Shown here: positions 31,574-41,178 of the stretch, piece after piece | Layout of the letters: each line of letters starts with the position of its first letter | Numbering within the stretch: the first letter of the stretch is position 1 | From: Phytophthora colocasiae | Taxonomy: Eukaryota; Oomycota; Peronosporomycetes; Peronosporales; Peronosporaceae | Assembly (NCBI GenBank): GCA_018806915.1 | Contig: JAGKQI010000100.1 | Coordinates: forward strand, 124,001-188,000 | Length of the DNA: 64,000 nt | Direction: 5' to 3' | Program-made: the position numbers and the translations under genes | The notes under the pieces: model-generated | The model's input: only the letters and a program-made list of their open reading frames with translations | Databases searched by the model: none | What the model was told of the DNA's origin: nothing

Positions 31574-33521
31574 TCTTCTGCTCTTCGGCTTCCAGATTTG
31601 CTAGTGTGGATGCTGCTATTGAGCCATCGGCTAGTAAGGCGTCTCCTGCGTCTGTGCTTCTTGCCCTTTTCTGGGGATTTTCTTCTGTGGCACTTTCCTC
31701 GTCTTCTGAATCAATGTCGGCTGCTGCAACTGCCTCCTCACGTAAATCCGCAGAAATGTCCTCAGCCATAGCGTCTAGCAAATGCGTGGGATAATAGTAG
31801 CTGATAAGGAACGAGCAATGCGTGACCAGCTCTTGTCCTGACTCCAGCATCTCCACACGATAGTTGTCATATCCTGCTGCCTCCAAAATCTTCGCCGGTC
31901 CTCTCCATCGATGGCCGAACTTAGTAATACCTGGTCCTCGAGCAGGTCTGTAGATCCACACTAATTGTCCAATGCGAAACTCACTCCGTTGACGTACATT
32001 CCTCTGGTTGTAGTACATCGCCTGCCTTGCTTGTTCTTTCTGCAAAGCCACGGCTGCCAGCTCTTGGGCCTTCTTCAAGTCCTGCATTAGCACTTCATGA
32101 TAGTCGTCGAGTGTACTGTGCGGGTATTCCAATCTACTCCGCCGTAGTAATTCCGCAGGCATCCGGAGCTTCCTCCCCATCATCAGTTCGTTAGGTTGAT
32201 AGCCATGGGTAGCGTGTTTAGCCGAATTGTATGCATACAGCGCACACGGTAGGAAGTCGTCCCAGTCATCCTGCTGCTCACTCACGTATAGGCTAATCAT
32301 GTCCTTCCAAGTTCGGTGGAACCGTTCTACCAGCCCCAGCAAATTCGGTCGATACGGCACTGGTGTCGATAACTTCGTCTGTAAAAGGCCAAGTAGTTCC
32401 GCTATCATGCGACTGCCAAATTCACGTGCACCGTCCATCATAATCTCCCTCATTGGTCCGAACACTAGGATCACTTTCTCCATCAGGAATCGTGCAATGG
32501 CCTTGGCCGTGTGATCAGGTACAGCCGCAGCTACCGCGTATCTCGTCGTATATTCCACTGCAGCTATCACATAGCGATTCCCTGCTTCGGTTTCGGGTAA
32601 GGGGCCTGCTACATCGATCGCCCAGCGGTCACCAACTGCTCCGGTCCTAACACTTCTCAATGGAGGAACCACCGCTTTTGGTCTCGCTTTCCGTGATCCG
32701 CAATCTTGGCACGCTGAGATCCACTGCTGCACTGCCTCAGCCATCTTCGGCCACCAATACAATCGTCGTAAGCGCTCTAGCGTCTGAGATCCGCAAAGAT
32801 GTCCAGCCCATATACTATCGTGCGCTTCTTTAAAGGCCAATGCCCAGTAAACTACCGGCAATATCATTCTGCTTTCGCCATCACCAATATCCACTTTCAC
32901 TAGCCCATCGTCATCTTCATACACTCGCTTGCCTCTGTACGAGCCCTTCAGCTTCAGCCGCTGCACCATGTTCGAGGTAGACTGCTCTCTTTTCACATCC
33001 TCATCCGTGAACTGTACAATACCGAGTTCCGCTGCTTCTACGCGCTGCACTTGCGCTACACGAATCACTGCTTCAGCTTCATGGTCAACAATCGTCTCTG
33101 CATCACCTGAGTTGTTGTCGGCGTTATTTTTAGGTTCCGCAGGTCCAATGGCCACATCGTCTGAGGTGTCCGCCTCCTTTTCTTCTTCATCTGCTGTTGC
33201 TGGTCCTCTCGATAAGGCATCTGCCACGTGATTCTCTCGTCCAGGTCGATACTCAATAGTAAAGTCGTATTCCTGCAGCGTCAAAGCCCACCGGTGTAGT
33301 CGTCCAGCCGGTTCCTTGGCCGTCATTAGCCACTTGAGCGCTACATGATCAGTGATGATCGTAAAGTGCCTGCCATACAGATGCGGTCGAAACAAGCGAA
33401 CCGCCCACACCACCGCCAAACACTCCAGCTCTGAAATACTATACTTGGCCACCGTCGGGTTGTTGACCTTCGACGCGTAAGCCACCGGTTGATCTCCCCG
33501 TCCTTGGTCTTGCGATAGCAC
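31083..33521 (-). CDS. Gypsy-2 pol, second part: RNase H and integrase
   Basis: Continues the RT frame after a one-base change in a GGGG run near 33525. RNase H: YASKVNNPTVAKYSISELECLAVVWAV and TDHVALKWLM, followed by the ADALSRG junction. Integrase zinc finger: HDSIWAGHLCGSQTLERLRRLYWW and CQDCGSRKA. Catalytic core: RWAIDVAGPLPE (first Asp), MMDGAREFGS (second Asp) and LLGLVERFHRTWKD (Glu). This enzyme inserts the element's cDNA. Apart from the single homopolymer break the frame is open to past 31573. Confidence 0.85.
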   Translation of the reverse strand: MLSQDQGRGDQPVAYASKVNNPTVAKYSISELECLAVVWAVRLFRPHLYGRHFTIITDHVALKWLMTAKEPAGRLHRWALTLQEYDFTIEYRPGRENHVADALSRGPATADEEEKEADTSDDVAIGPAEPKNNADNNSGDAETIVDHEAEAVIRVAQVQRVEAAELGIVQFTDEDVKREQSTSNMVQRLKLKGSYRGKRVYEDDDGLVKVDIGDGESRMILPVVYWALAFKEAHDSIWAGHLCGSQTLERLRRLYWWPKMAEAVQQWISACQDCGSRKARPKAVVPPLRSVRTGAVGDRWAIDVAGPLPETEAGNRYVIAAVEYTTRYAVAAAVPDHTAKAIARFLMEKVILVFGPMREIMMDGAREFGSRMIAELLGLLQTKLSTPVPYRPNLLGLVERFHRTWKDMISLYVSEQQDDWDDFLPCALYAYNSAKHATHGYQPNELMMGRKLRMPAELLRRSRLEYPHSTLDDYHEVLMQDLKKAQELAAVALQKEQARQAMYYNQRNVRQRSEFRIGQLVWIYRPARGPGITKFGHRWRGPAKILEAAGYDNYRVEMLESGQELVTHCSFLISYYYPTHLLDAMAEDISADLREEAVAAADIDSEDEESATEENPQKRARSTDAGDALLADGSIAASTLANLEAEEQKSETDEPEDYHVDATEGFDTTAAIAADSERGNVATAEDDRRKSNGGRKRKQRAHSSSSRDNIAGRTRSRMREGVPRNAEAEFDVGVRAEQADLEDSVRGVAGSDLGTERRDTAETDGEKRAGATDGRSHRAGQEDGSRDEQRWPQATEPGGWKWTCTKAGTART

Positions 33522-35785
33522 TGCCCCAGTCCCGTCTTCGATGCGTCGGTCGTGAGTTTAAATGGCAAACGGTAGTCCGGGTAAATCAACACCGGCTTCG
33601 TACTCAACCATGCCTTCGCCCAAGCAAAAGCTTCTTCTTGTGCGGCTCCCCATTCCCACTTAGTGCTCTTCCGCAGAAGGCTTGTCAATGGTGCCATCCG
33701 CGTACCAAACTCAGGAACAAAGCGGCGATAGTAACCCGCTAAGGCCACAAATCTGCGCACTTGTGCGTCATCCGTAGGTGTAGGAAAGTCGACAATAGCC
33801 CGTACCAGTCGTTCAGTGGGCTTAATCCCTTCCGGCGTCAAGTCATGTCCGAGATACTCCATGCGAGTCGTCGCAAATGAGCACTTCGATGCCTTCAAGC
33901 TCAATCCAGCTTCCGACAACCGTTCCAGTACAATAGCTAACTCAACCACGTGCTGAGCGACACTGCCCTTGGTGAAGATAATTACATCATCCAAGTACAC
34001 GAGACAACAGACCCAAGTCAAACCACGTAGAACGCAGTCCATCAGTCGTTGAAAAGTGCTAGGCGCGTTGCAAAGCCCAAACGGCATCCGCGTGAATTGA
34101 AACAGGCCTCTTCGAGTCGTAAACGCTGTCTTCGGCTTATCACCAGCAGCTACGCCAAGTTGCCAATATCCTGAATGTAAGTCAAGACTCGAAAACCGCT
34201 GCGATCCATGCAAAGCTTCAAGAGTTTCATCCACCCGAGGCAATGGGTATACGTCCTTCAAAGTCACCGCGTTCAAAGCTCGGTAATCAATGCAGAAGCG
34301 TACACTTCCGTCCTTCTTGCGAACTATCACCACCGGAAAACCCCATGCACCTTGACCTGGTTCAATCACTCCCTGCTTCAGCATATCATCCACTTCCTTG
34401 TCGATGAGCGCGTTCTCTGCGACTGCATGCCGTCGTCGTCGTAGCATGATCGGTGCAGCATCACCAGTATTGATGTGGTGTTCTACGTTGACTTTTGCTA
34501 ACGGCGGGCATCCTGTCTTCTTTTCAACGATCCCAGAGTACTGCCTCAGCAAAGCGATCACCAAGTCTCGATCTTCCTGCTCCATCTCGCCAATGTCAAG
34601 CTTCTCTTCGTCCGTCAAGGGCTCAGCATCTTCCTTCTTCAGCTTATTAACCCAAGCCGCCACTCTTTCTCTTTCCAGTTCTCCATTCACTGACAGCAGC
34701 TCCATGTCTTCTTTCACGGGTATCCATGTGCCCAACGCTTCTCGAGCAGGTAACTTCTCTCGTCTGCCTTCCACATTCAGTATTTGCGCTCTCACCGTTC
34801 CATTTCGTACGATATCCACTGTCGGTGCTAGTAGCAGGTGTCGCTTTGAGCACGGCTTCGGCATAAAGATTCCAGTGGTTCCATCTTCAGCATCAACATG
34901 CAGCTTCACAATGTTGTACGTGTTCGTCCTCAGCTTCCGAGTTTTTGCCAAACGCACCACGGCCCTCCTTGGTTGATCCAGCTGCGGCAACGTCGACACG
35001 CCATGACACGTGAACGGTAGGATAACTTTCTGGCCTTGCACATCAATGTACTTCAGCTCTCGAGTGCCAAAATCCATCTTAATCTTGTGCTTCACCATCC
35101 AGTCCTCGCCAACCAACAGTTCATCGCCTTGACCTTCCACCAATAAGGCGTCGATCGTAATGCGCTGCTGATATCGCGTCGTTCCCAAGAATCTCCATAC
35201 GCCTAGCACTCGACTAGTTCCTCCGCCGAATCCTTCCACTAGGTCCACTGGCGTATTACGCGTGAGGCAGCGTCCATACTTTCGTAGTTCTTCTCCAGCG
35301 ACACTGTACTGGGCACAGCTATCCAATCGAACCTCTTGCACATGCTTCTTCGTCAACGCGAGTAACGCGGTCGGTAAACAGCTCGGGGCACTACTTCCAA
35401 CTGCTCGTAGTTGCGCTACCCGAAGGTGGTGTCCGCCATCATCTTTCCGCAATTCCACGTCTCCGTAGCATCCTTGCTGCTCGTATTGGTAAGTTTTGGC
35501 CTTCCTACGCCGTGGAGTTCTCTTCTTTGGTCGTTCTACCGCTTGCTCATTGACTGCTGCTTGCTGTTGACCCTGCTTCTGCTGCAATCGCCATACACGC
35601 TTCGCCGCTCGGAATCGTTTAGCTGCCTGGACTGCCTTCCGCCTCTCTGCTCGTATTTCTGCTAATGAGCCGGTTTCAGTCAACTCACTAGGGGCTTCAC
35701 GTTCATACCGCGCCACTTCCTTCAGCCACTCGTCCTCGCTTATTTGCTTCGGCGACTTCAGGTTGTGTACCCGCTGCATTTCCAT
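33341..35785 (-). CDS. Gypsy-2 pol, first part: protease and reverse transcriptase
   Basis: Begins MEMQRVHNLKSPKQ. The protease region reads RLDSCAQYSVAGEEL, with Cys where the family has Gly in the D-S/T-G motif, a likely inactivating change, and the flap-side block DELLVGEDWMVKHKIKMDF. RT: WGFPVVIVRKKDGSVRFCIDYRALN, FTRMPFGLCNAPSTFQRLM and LVYLDDVIIFTKG. The connection domain has YLGHDLTPEGIKP and FVALAGYYRRFV. RNase H begins FKLTTDASKTGLG and then leaves frame at 33525, continuing in the adjacent frame. Confidence 0.9.
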   Translation of the reverse strand: MEMQRVHNLKSPKQISEDEWLKEVARYEREAPSELTETGSLAEIRAERRKAVQAAKRFRAAKRVWRLQQKQGQQQAAVNEQAVERPKKRTPRRRKAKTYQYEQQGCYGDVELRKDDGGHHLRVAQLRAVGSSAPSCLPTALLALTKKHVQEVRLDSCAQYSVAGEELRKYGRCLTRNTPVDLVEGFGGGTSRVLGVWRFLGTTRYQQRITIDALLVEGQGDELLVGEDWMVKHKIKMDFGTRELKYIDVQGQKVILPFTCHGVSTLPQLDQPRRAVVRLAKTRKLRTNTYNIVKLHVDAEDGTTGIFMPKPCSKRHLLLAPTVDIVRNGTVRAQILNVEGRREKLPAREALGTWIPVKEDMELLSVNGELERERVAAWVNKLKKEDAEPLTDEEKLDIGEMEQEDRDLVIALLRQYSGIVEKKTGCPPLAKVNVEHHINTGDAAPIMLRRRRHAVAENALIDKEVDDMLKQGVIEPGQGAWGFPVVIVRKKDGSVRFCIDYRALNAVTLKDVYPLPRVDETLEALHGSQRFSSLDLHSGYWQLGVAAGDKPKTAFTTRRGLFQFTRMPFGLCNAPSTFQRLMDCVLRGLTWVCCLVYLDDVIIFTKGSVAQHVVELAIVLERLSEAGLSLKASKCSFATTRMEYLGHDLTPEGIKPTERLVRAIVDFPTPTDDAQVRRFVALAGYYRRFVPEFGTRMAPLTSLLRKSTKWEWGAAQEEAFAWAKAWLSTKPVLIYPDYRLPFKLTTDASKTGLGQCYRKTKDGEINRWLTRRRSTTRRWPSIVFQSWSVWRWCGRFACFDRICMAGTLRSSLIM

Positions 35786-36432
35786 CCGCTGTAGCCACTT
35801 GTTTTACTGCCGCGTCCATGGATTGCCAATTGTGCTTCAACCTCCTGCTTCCGTACAACTGCTGCTGCTTTCTGCGCTTCTCGTCGCTGCCGCCGTCTGA
35901 TTTGCAGGTCATCAATTTCTCTGAGCTCATCGATCTTCTGCCGTACGGCTACTCGTAGGACTTTTGCTCGGTCTTCACGTTTTATACGGAATTCAGCCGT
36001 CAGAATGGCACGAGCTGCTGCTACTTCCTGCTCGGCACGTCGGCGTCTTCTTCTTGCTGCGATTGTCTTGCCGCTGCTTAATGGCACTGCTTCCTTCACC
36101 ACCCGTTCCGGAACATTCGCTGCTGCTAGTACTTCTGCTTCATCATTGTCTTCTGCTTCCTTCCTCACCCGTTCCTCAACTGCTCCTGCTGCTTCCTCAC
36201 CGGTTACTTCACTGGGCTTGCTGCTCTTCCCCCAGTTTTGGCTATCCGTTCCGCCGCTCTTCCCCTTGGAGCGTCCATCGGTCCCGACAGCATCGCCGCA
36301 GATACCCTTCCAGCCATCACGACGCTTCCTTCTCTTTCGTCGTCGCTTGGTAGCCCGGGTGTTTCCACTGGTCGGCTCTACGTCGTTCTCCTTGTCGCTA
36401 CCGTTGGGGTACTCAATTCTGGCAGACAGCAA
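35758..36432 (-). CDS. Gypsy-2 basic/coiled-coil linker ORF between gag and protease
   Basis: A frame rich in Arg, Lys, Glu and Ala with RRRKRRKRRDG and a predicted long helix (REDRAKVLRVAVRQKIDELREID). It runs from just after the gag stop region into the first codons of the protease frame, overlapping by 28 bases. Probably the N-terminal part of pol reached by a frame change or readthrough. No catalytic motif. Confidence 0.55.
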   Translation of the reverse strand: MLSARIEYPNGSDKENDVEPTSGNTRATKRRRKRRKRRDGWKGICGDAVGTDGRSKGKSGGTDSQNWGKSSKPSEVTGEEAAGAVEERVRKEAEDNDEAEVLAAANVPERVVKEAVPLSSGKTIAARRRRRRAEQEVAAARAILTAEFRIKREDRAKVLRVAVRQKIDELREIDDLQIRRRQRREAQKAAAVVRKQEVEAQLAIHGRGSKTSGYSGWKCSGYTT

Positions 36433-36443
36433 AGCCCCCGCCT

Positions 36444-38322
36444 CTACTGTCGCTTGGCGTTTCCCTGCTCCGCCGTTGCAGTTCCAGCACCGCTCGAAGA
36501 AGCTCCTCCTGCTGCTGTCGCAGGGGCTGCCTGGGTACGAGCTGCCTGTGCTTGCTGTTGCCGTGGGTCGGGTACTCCGTCAAACGCTGCTGCTCGGCTT
36601 TTGCATTCTCGCCACCAGTGACCAGCTTCGTTGCAGTAACTGCACCGTGAATTCGCCTTCTGCTCCATTATGGAAGGTCGGTCAGCCGGAGGCCCGTAAT
36701 GTCCAGGTCCACCTCGACCACCGCCTCCATAACCACGTCCGCCTCGATATCCTCGTCCGCCACTTCCTCTTCCGCCATATCCTCGGCCGCCATTATATCC
36801 GCCTCCGCCACTCTGCTCTTGCCATCCATGCTCTCGTGCTGCGGCTGCTTGCTGCTGCTGCTCATCGGCTCGTTTGATTTCGTCATACGCCTCGGCTTTA
36901 ACTTCAAGGACCTTCGCCTTCGTCGCTTTAGCTGCCTGCTTCGTCTCTTGGCAATCACTACGGACTAGTCCAGCCGTCATGATCAATGCCTGCAGTGCTG
37001 CGATAGATAGAGGATCCTTCTTCGCCGTCTTGTTCCAACTGCTTACAGCGTTGCCCTTCATATCGAACTTCGGCGGGGACTCATCACCTCCAAAGCCAAG
37101 TCCCATCTTGCTCCAATCCAACTGATCAACAGGGTTCGCCGCTGACTTCTTCCGGGGAGGTTGGACGTCTTCCTCGCCGACAACCAGACCTTGCTCATCC
37201 CGATATCGTCGTTTAGCAACTCGCCAGTCAGTGACACGGAAACCTTCGCCGTATTCGCCGCACGTATCCTCAGCATACTGTACTGCATCTTCTAGCGTCT
37301 TTGGGTCGTGCCCCTTTACTTGCATCGCAGCCGTCTGATTGTTGATGCCGTTCACGAACGCTTCGACGTACACTTCTGCGGGAACTTGATGACCGAAACC
37401 AATGTCCGTGAGAACACCAGCGTAGTCGCTCAACCGCTCGCCTGGCTTCTGCACTCTCGATGCTAGTCGCTGCTGCGCTTTGAGAGACGTTGTCCACTCC
37501 TTCCGTACTTCTTTCGCAGTTTCCGAACCAGGAAGTCCAGTGTCTTGTCCTCTCTGCGCATGTTCGACGTCAGCGTCGTGAGCCAAGTCTTGCCCGATCC
37601 TTCAAGTGTGCCGTCACGCCGTAGTAAAGTTCTTCAGCCGTCCATGTATCTCCGCCCAATCCAGCCTGCCTCTCTACTTCTTGGGGAATCGTCGCCAGCC
37701 ATGCTTCCACGGATTCGTCCGCAGTACCGCGGAAGTCTTCCAGGTGCAAAGCCTTCATCTTCATCCTTGGCGCTGGGGTCGCAGGCGCATTCACAATGAC
37801 CGGTGCCGGTGCTGCCGCAGGAGCTGCTGCCGGCGGTTGAATCAAGAAACGCTTCATCATCGACCTCTGCTGCCCAGGCGTCAAGTGATCCCACCAATCC
37901 ATAGACTCCAACTCATCGTCCTGCATCTGATTGTTTTGTGCGGGCGCTTGTGGTGCCGCGGGTGCTAACACAGGTCTTCCAGGACGCGGTGGTACGCCAC
38001 CTCCAGCTGGTTGTTGCGGAGCAGGTTGTTGCCCTACTGCCTGCTGGTTGTCCGGAGCCTGCTGAGTTCCACCATCTCTTCCTCGTCCTCCGGCCCGGGC
38101 TTGGTCATCGCTGTCACTGTCACCAGCAGGATTCCCATGCCTCAGTGCCGCTGCCACGACACCACTGCTCACCCTCACCCCATCATCATCCGAACTTCCG
38201 TCATTAGCAGCCATCTGCATACGGGTTCTCGGCGGCCTCGCTCGTTTTGGGGTTGCTGTTCTGGCTCTAGGCGTTGTCGGTTTCGGCGTACTACGACCGG
38301 GTGAGGATCGCGTTCCGACCAT
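36444..38322 (-). CDS. Gypsy-2 gag with RGG tract and zinc knuckle (one frame change)
   Basis: Starts at ATG 38322 (MVGTRSSPGRSTPKP). A long disordered region rich in Pro, Gln and Ala is followed by the capsid-like core (MKALHLEDFRGTADESVEAWL), a frame change near 37575, LKAQQRLASRVQKPGERLSDYA and VEAFVNGIN. The tail has many RGYGG/GGRG repeats, an RNA-binding feature, then CSYCNEAGHWWREC (CX2CX4HX4C). It packages element RNA. The break sits at the overlap of two frames and is either an indel or a ribosomal shift. Confidence 0.8.
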
Positions 38323-38675
38323 CTCTTTTTCTGCTTCTGCTTTGTGCTGCTTCTGCTTCTGCTTAGTTCTGCCGCTTCGGCTTTAGCTCTGCTGCTTCGG
38401 CTTTAGTTCTGTTGCTTCGGCTTTAGTTCTGTTGCTTCCGCTGCCGCCAACTACCGTCCTTCTTCTGCTGCTGCCAACTCCCGTCTCTTTCCTCTGCCAA
38501 ACACCGTCCCTCTTCCTCTGCCAAACACCGTCTCTCTTCTTCCGCCAAACACCGTCTCTCTTCTGCTTCTAGGATTCGTGCCTCAGGGCCAAGCCTCGTG
38601 AAGATTCCTGACCAGGACCAACTGCGTTGGAAAGCCCGGAACCAACCGTGTTAGAAGGCCCCTGTATGACCACCA
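38323..38675. repeat. Gypsy-2 leader with short tandem repeats
   Basis: The untranslated leader between the 5' LTR and gag. It contains about four copies of a 21-bp unit (TTCGGCTTTAGTTCTGTTGC-like, about 38370-38450) and several CTCTGCCAAACACCGT-type units at 38500-38560. The primer-binding-like segment abuts the LTR at 38675. Confidence 0.7.
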
Positions 38676-39211
38676 AGTAAGCTTTGTCTTCCACTAGCGC
38701 TGTAGTTCGTCACCACCACACCCACAACCACGAACTTCACCCCGATCAAAGGTGTCGCTCGAGGAGCTTAACTCCAACAGACCCCTAACAATGCACTTAA
38801 TATCGAATATACAGTAGCCTGTAGGAGATAATTCTCACGTCTGAGTGCGGCAATGAAGAGAAACGTCGGGATCTTTGCCAAACCCGGGCTCTAGAGGGCT
38901 GCTGATACCTCTGTCTCGATGTGGGCTGCTGATACCACGAGCCAGGGTCCTACGGGGCTGCTGATACCCGTGTCCTGTCACACCCGACGCAACTCCTGAA
39001 CTACAACACTAACCAACCACCAATCCGCCTCTTTCTCACTTAGTGTATTCACAGCTAGCGTCAATACCGACACTACTACTGCTCGACCGATAGCTCTGCC
39101 AGCTACTCGGCAAATTCCAAACTGACCTCTACTGCTACCGCCTCGCACCTACCATGGCGCCCTGCCAGCCGTCCACTGTGTACCCAGCGAATCTCTGCGG
39201 CTCTTCAAGTA

Positions 39212-40335
39212 CAGCGGGTAGATTAAATGAGCGCCCACCCCAAACTGAAGCACATTTTCAATCATAGCGACTTCAATATTGCTTCGATTGAAACGAAACA
39301 AACGACATTGGATGCGCAAACAACACGGGATCGTTTTCCCCAACGGATTCGCTTTAATTTGATTGGTGGACTGCGCTACGGTTCCGCCAATAATCTCAGC
39401 AGCTAATCGTGAGGCAATGGCTATAATGCAGTTAGGTTTTATACTTAGCTTTTGTATCAAATCCCGATATGTTACACGAATGTTACCCGAAAAACTAACT
39501 TTTTGAGTGTCATGCCTCTCACTTCTCAATTTGCCTGCAATGGCGCCAATTCGAAGGCGGCAGTACTCTGAAGACCTCCGCAGACGGGTTATTATCAAGT
39601 GGAAGCAAGGATGCAGTACAAGAAAGATTTGTTCGCATCTTGTAATGCCAAGGCGAAGTGTTCGCACCATCATCGCCTACACGAAGAAGCATGGTCGCTC
39701 AAGCTGATTCCACGCCCAGGCAGACCTCGCCTTACCGACTCTCGTCAAGACCGACGTATCATTAGAGAAGTTGAGAAGAACCGCTTCGTCAGTGCTGCAG
39801 TGATTGCTGCCCAAGTGTCCGAGGACATTGGTCAACCGGTGTCTACCGATCTCGTCCGAGATCGAATTCGCGAAGTTGGGCTTCATGGACGCTCTGCCCG
39901 AAAAAAACCGTACCTGAGTCCTATGCATCGCCGCCAGCGGCTGGCCTACGCAAAGAGGTTCGGCACGATGTCGCCGCTCTTCTGGAGGAGGGTTTTGTTC
40001 AGCGATGAGGCTTGTGTTGAGTTGCACGGCACGTCAGGTCGGGTTTCGGTTTGGAGACGGCCTCATGAGGCCCCTGCGACCTCGATCGAGGATCTGAAAG
40101 TGAAACTGCGCAGCATTTGGGCCAACATTGACGACGGCGTAGTGGCTAATGCAGTTTTGTCTATGCCTAAGCGTCTTCAAGCTGTGCGTGACAGCATTGG
40201 GGGCCACACCAAGTATTGAAAAGGTGCTTCAAGATGAACTTCAACATTTAGTTTGACTGCATTTTTGTATGGAACATAAAATCAATACAGAATCAAATGA
40301 ATTTTCGGGTGGGCGCTCATTTAATCTACCCGCTG
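39212..40335 (+). mobile_element. Tc1/mariner element nested in the Gypsy-2 LTR
   Basis: 29-bp terminal inverted repeats start CAGCGGGTAGATTAAATGAG at 39212 and mirror at the right end, 40335. TA flanks both sides (39210-39211 and 40336-40337). The 1124-bp body holds an internally deleted Tc1-type transposase. Its position shows it arrived after Gypsy-2. Confidence 0.95.
39540..40219 (+). pseudogene. Tc1-type transposase, internally deleted and frameshifted
   Basis: Starts MAPIRRRQYSEDLRRRV with a paired helix-turn-helix (KICSHLVMPRRSVRTII), then a one-base shift near 39700. GRPRLTDSRQD is the GRPR hinge, followed by a second helix-turn-helix (VSTDLVRDRIREVG). The first catalytic Asp is in RRVLFSDEACVELHG. 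After WRRPHEA the next residues are already the C-terminal ATSIEDLKVKLRSIW, so about 100 residues with the remaining catalytic Asp and Glu are missing. It is a relic that can move only with help from another copy. Confidence 0.85.
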
Positions 40336-40484
40336 TACCACGATCTTCGGCCGAAGAGTCGTGAACCTGGATTCTTCGTCAGCGGGTCTCATTCTTCAAC
40401 CCGGCCCGCTCGCCGTCTGCTATTTGTCTTCAGTCTGCTGCTCGTCGGCGCCAAAGAAATGTCGTCATCCTTACTCTATAATTA

Positions 40485-41033
40485 TCAAAAACTAGCGCGT
40501 TTGGATAAAATATCACGCGCGTGCAGAAGAGGAGACGTGCGTTCTATCTCGCTCGGCTGAAAGTTGTTCAAGAACTCCAGTAGCACCGACAGTTCCATGG
40601 CTTCGTCAAGCGCTCTACCTGCAGCTTTGATCACCTGTCCTGCTCCAACTGAGATTATGGCCTCATCATCTGAAGACGAGCTTTCGCCCGAAGAGCTGAA
40701 GCTTTCCTTGCGTGTTTTCATCTTCCGACGTTCGATCTTCTCGCGATACTTCTGAGCGTGCGTCATGGTTTGGCGTGCTGTCCGTGTACCGATGTACTCT
40801 GCGATGGCTTTCCATGGCCCTGACGGATAGAGTTCGAGGCCATGGAGAAATCGGTCGTGCTCTTCGATGGTCCAGAGGAGGCGGCATCTCTCGGTTGGCG
40901 GGTTGCGTCGACGAGAGCGGCGCCTTCGCTTTGATTTTGTAGCTTCAGCGGCTCGAATAGGGATTCGAATGAGGTGTTGGTCGTTGACGTCTCCTTCAAA
41001 CAGGCAGTTTTGCACAGTCTCTGAGATTGCCAT
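40485..41033 (-). CDS. SHAQKYF-type single-MYB transcription factor, copy 3
   Basis: 182 residues from ATG 41033. The N-terminus MAISETVQNCLFEGD and IRIPIRAAE are shared by all four copies. A basic patch KRRRRSRRR precedes one MYB repeat with Trp54 and Trp74 (LLWTIEEHDRF, PSGPWKAIA) and THAQKYREKI, the plant and protist CCA1/SHAQKYF class. A C-terminal motif LLEFLNNFQPSEIE is also conserved. It should bind DNA in the nucleus. The stop lies six bases from the Gypsy-2 target duplication, so the coding region is intact but the 3' UTR and terminator are replaced by the LTR. Confidence 0.9.
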   Translation of the reverse strand: MAISETVQNCLFEGDVNDQHLIRIPIRAAEATKSKRRRRSRRRNPPTERCRLLWTIEEHDRFLHGLELYPSGPWKAIAEYIGTRTARQTMTHAQKYREKIERRKMKTRKESFSSSGESSSSDDEAIISVGAGQVIKAAGRALDEAMELSVLLEFLNNFQPSEIERTSPLLHARDILSKRASF

Positions 41034-41178
41034 GGTGTGTGCTTGGCAGTTCTTTTTAAAATGAGGACGAGCGTGTTTGGTTCATGGTGAGTCGTGTTAC
41101 GTCCAATGGTGCGGCAAAATTCGTGCCGTACGATGTGGCGTTTGCACCTTCCCAATCGGAGCCCATAATATGGACATA

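Larger units (their letters stand above)
29848..40475 (-). mobile_element. Gypsy-2: Ty3/Gypsy retrotransposon on the minus strand, with a Tc1-type element nested in its 5' LTR
   Basis: LTRs are at 29848-30612 (3' LTR) and 38676-40475 (5' LTR, interrupted). The ends are unusual: AGTAAG...CTTACT rather than TG...CA. A 4-bp duplication CTAT flanks it at 29844-29847 and 40476-40479. A primer-binding-like TGGTGGTCATACAGG directly follows the 5' LTR in minus sense, and a purine-rich GAAGGAAGAG precedes the 3' LTR. Coding order on the minus strand is gag, basic linker, protease, RT, RNase H, integrase and a C-terminal tail ORF. Without the nested element it is about 9.5 kb. It lies six bases after the stop codon of MYB3. 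Confidence 0.9.
38676..40475 (-). repeat. Gypsy-2 5' LTR, split by a Tc1-type insertion
   Basis: LTR sequence runs 38676-39211 and resumes at 40338. The two halves join exactly to the 3' LTR order (CTCTTCAAGTA then CCACGATCTTCGG). It holds one copy of the 18-bp unit that is expanded in the other LTR. Confidence 0.9.

Noticed and set aside
30351..31794. Long plus-strand frames of 62-391 codons across the Gypsy-2 end
   Set aside because: They are shadows of the minus-strand integrase and tail ORF, with atypical Phe/Ser/Arg-rich composition and no domain.
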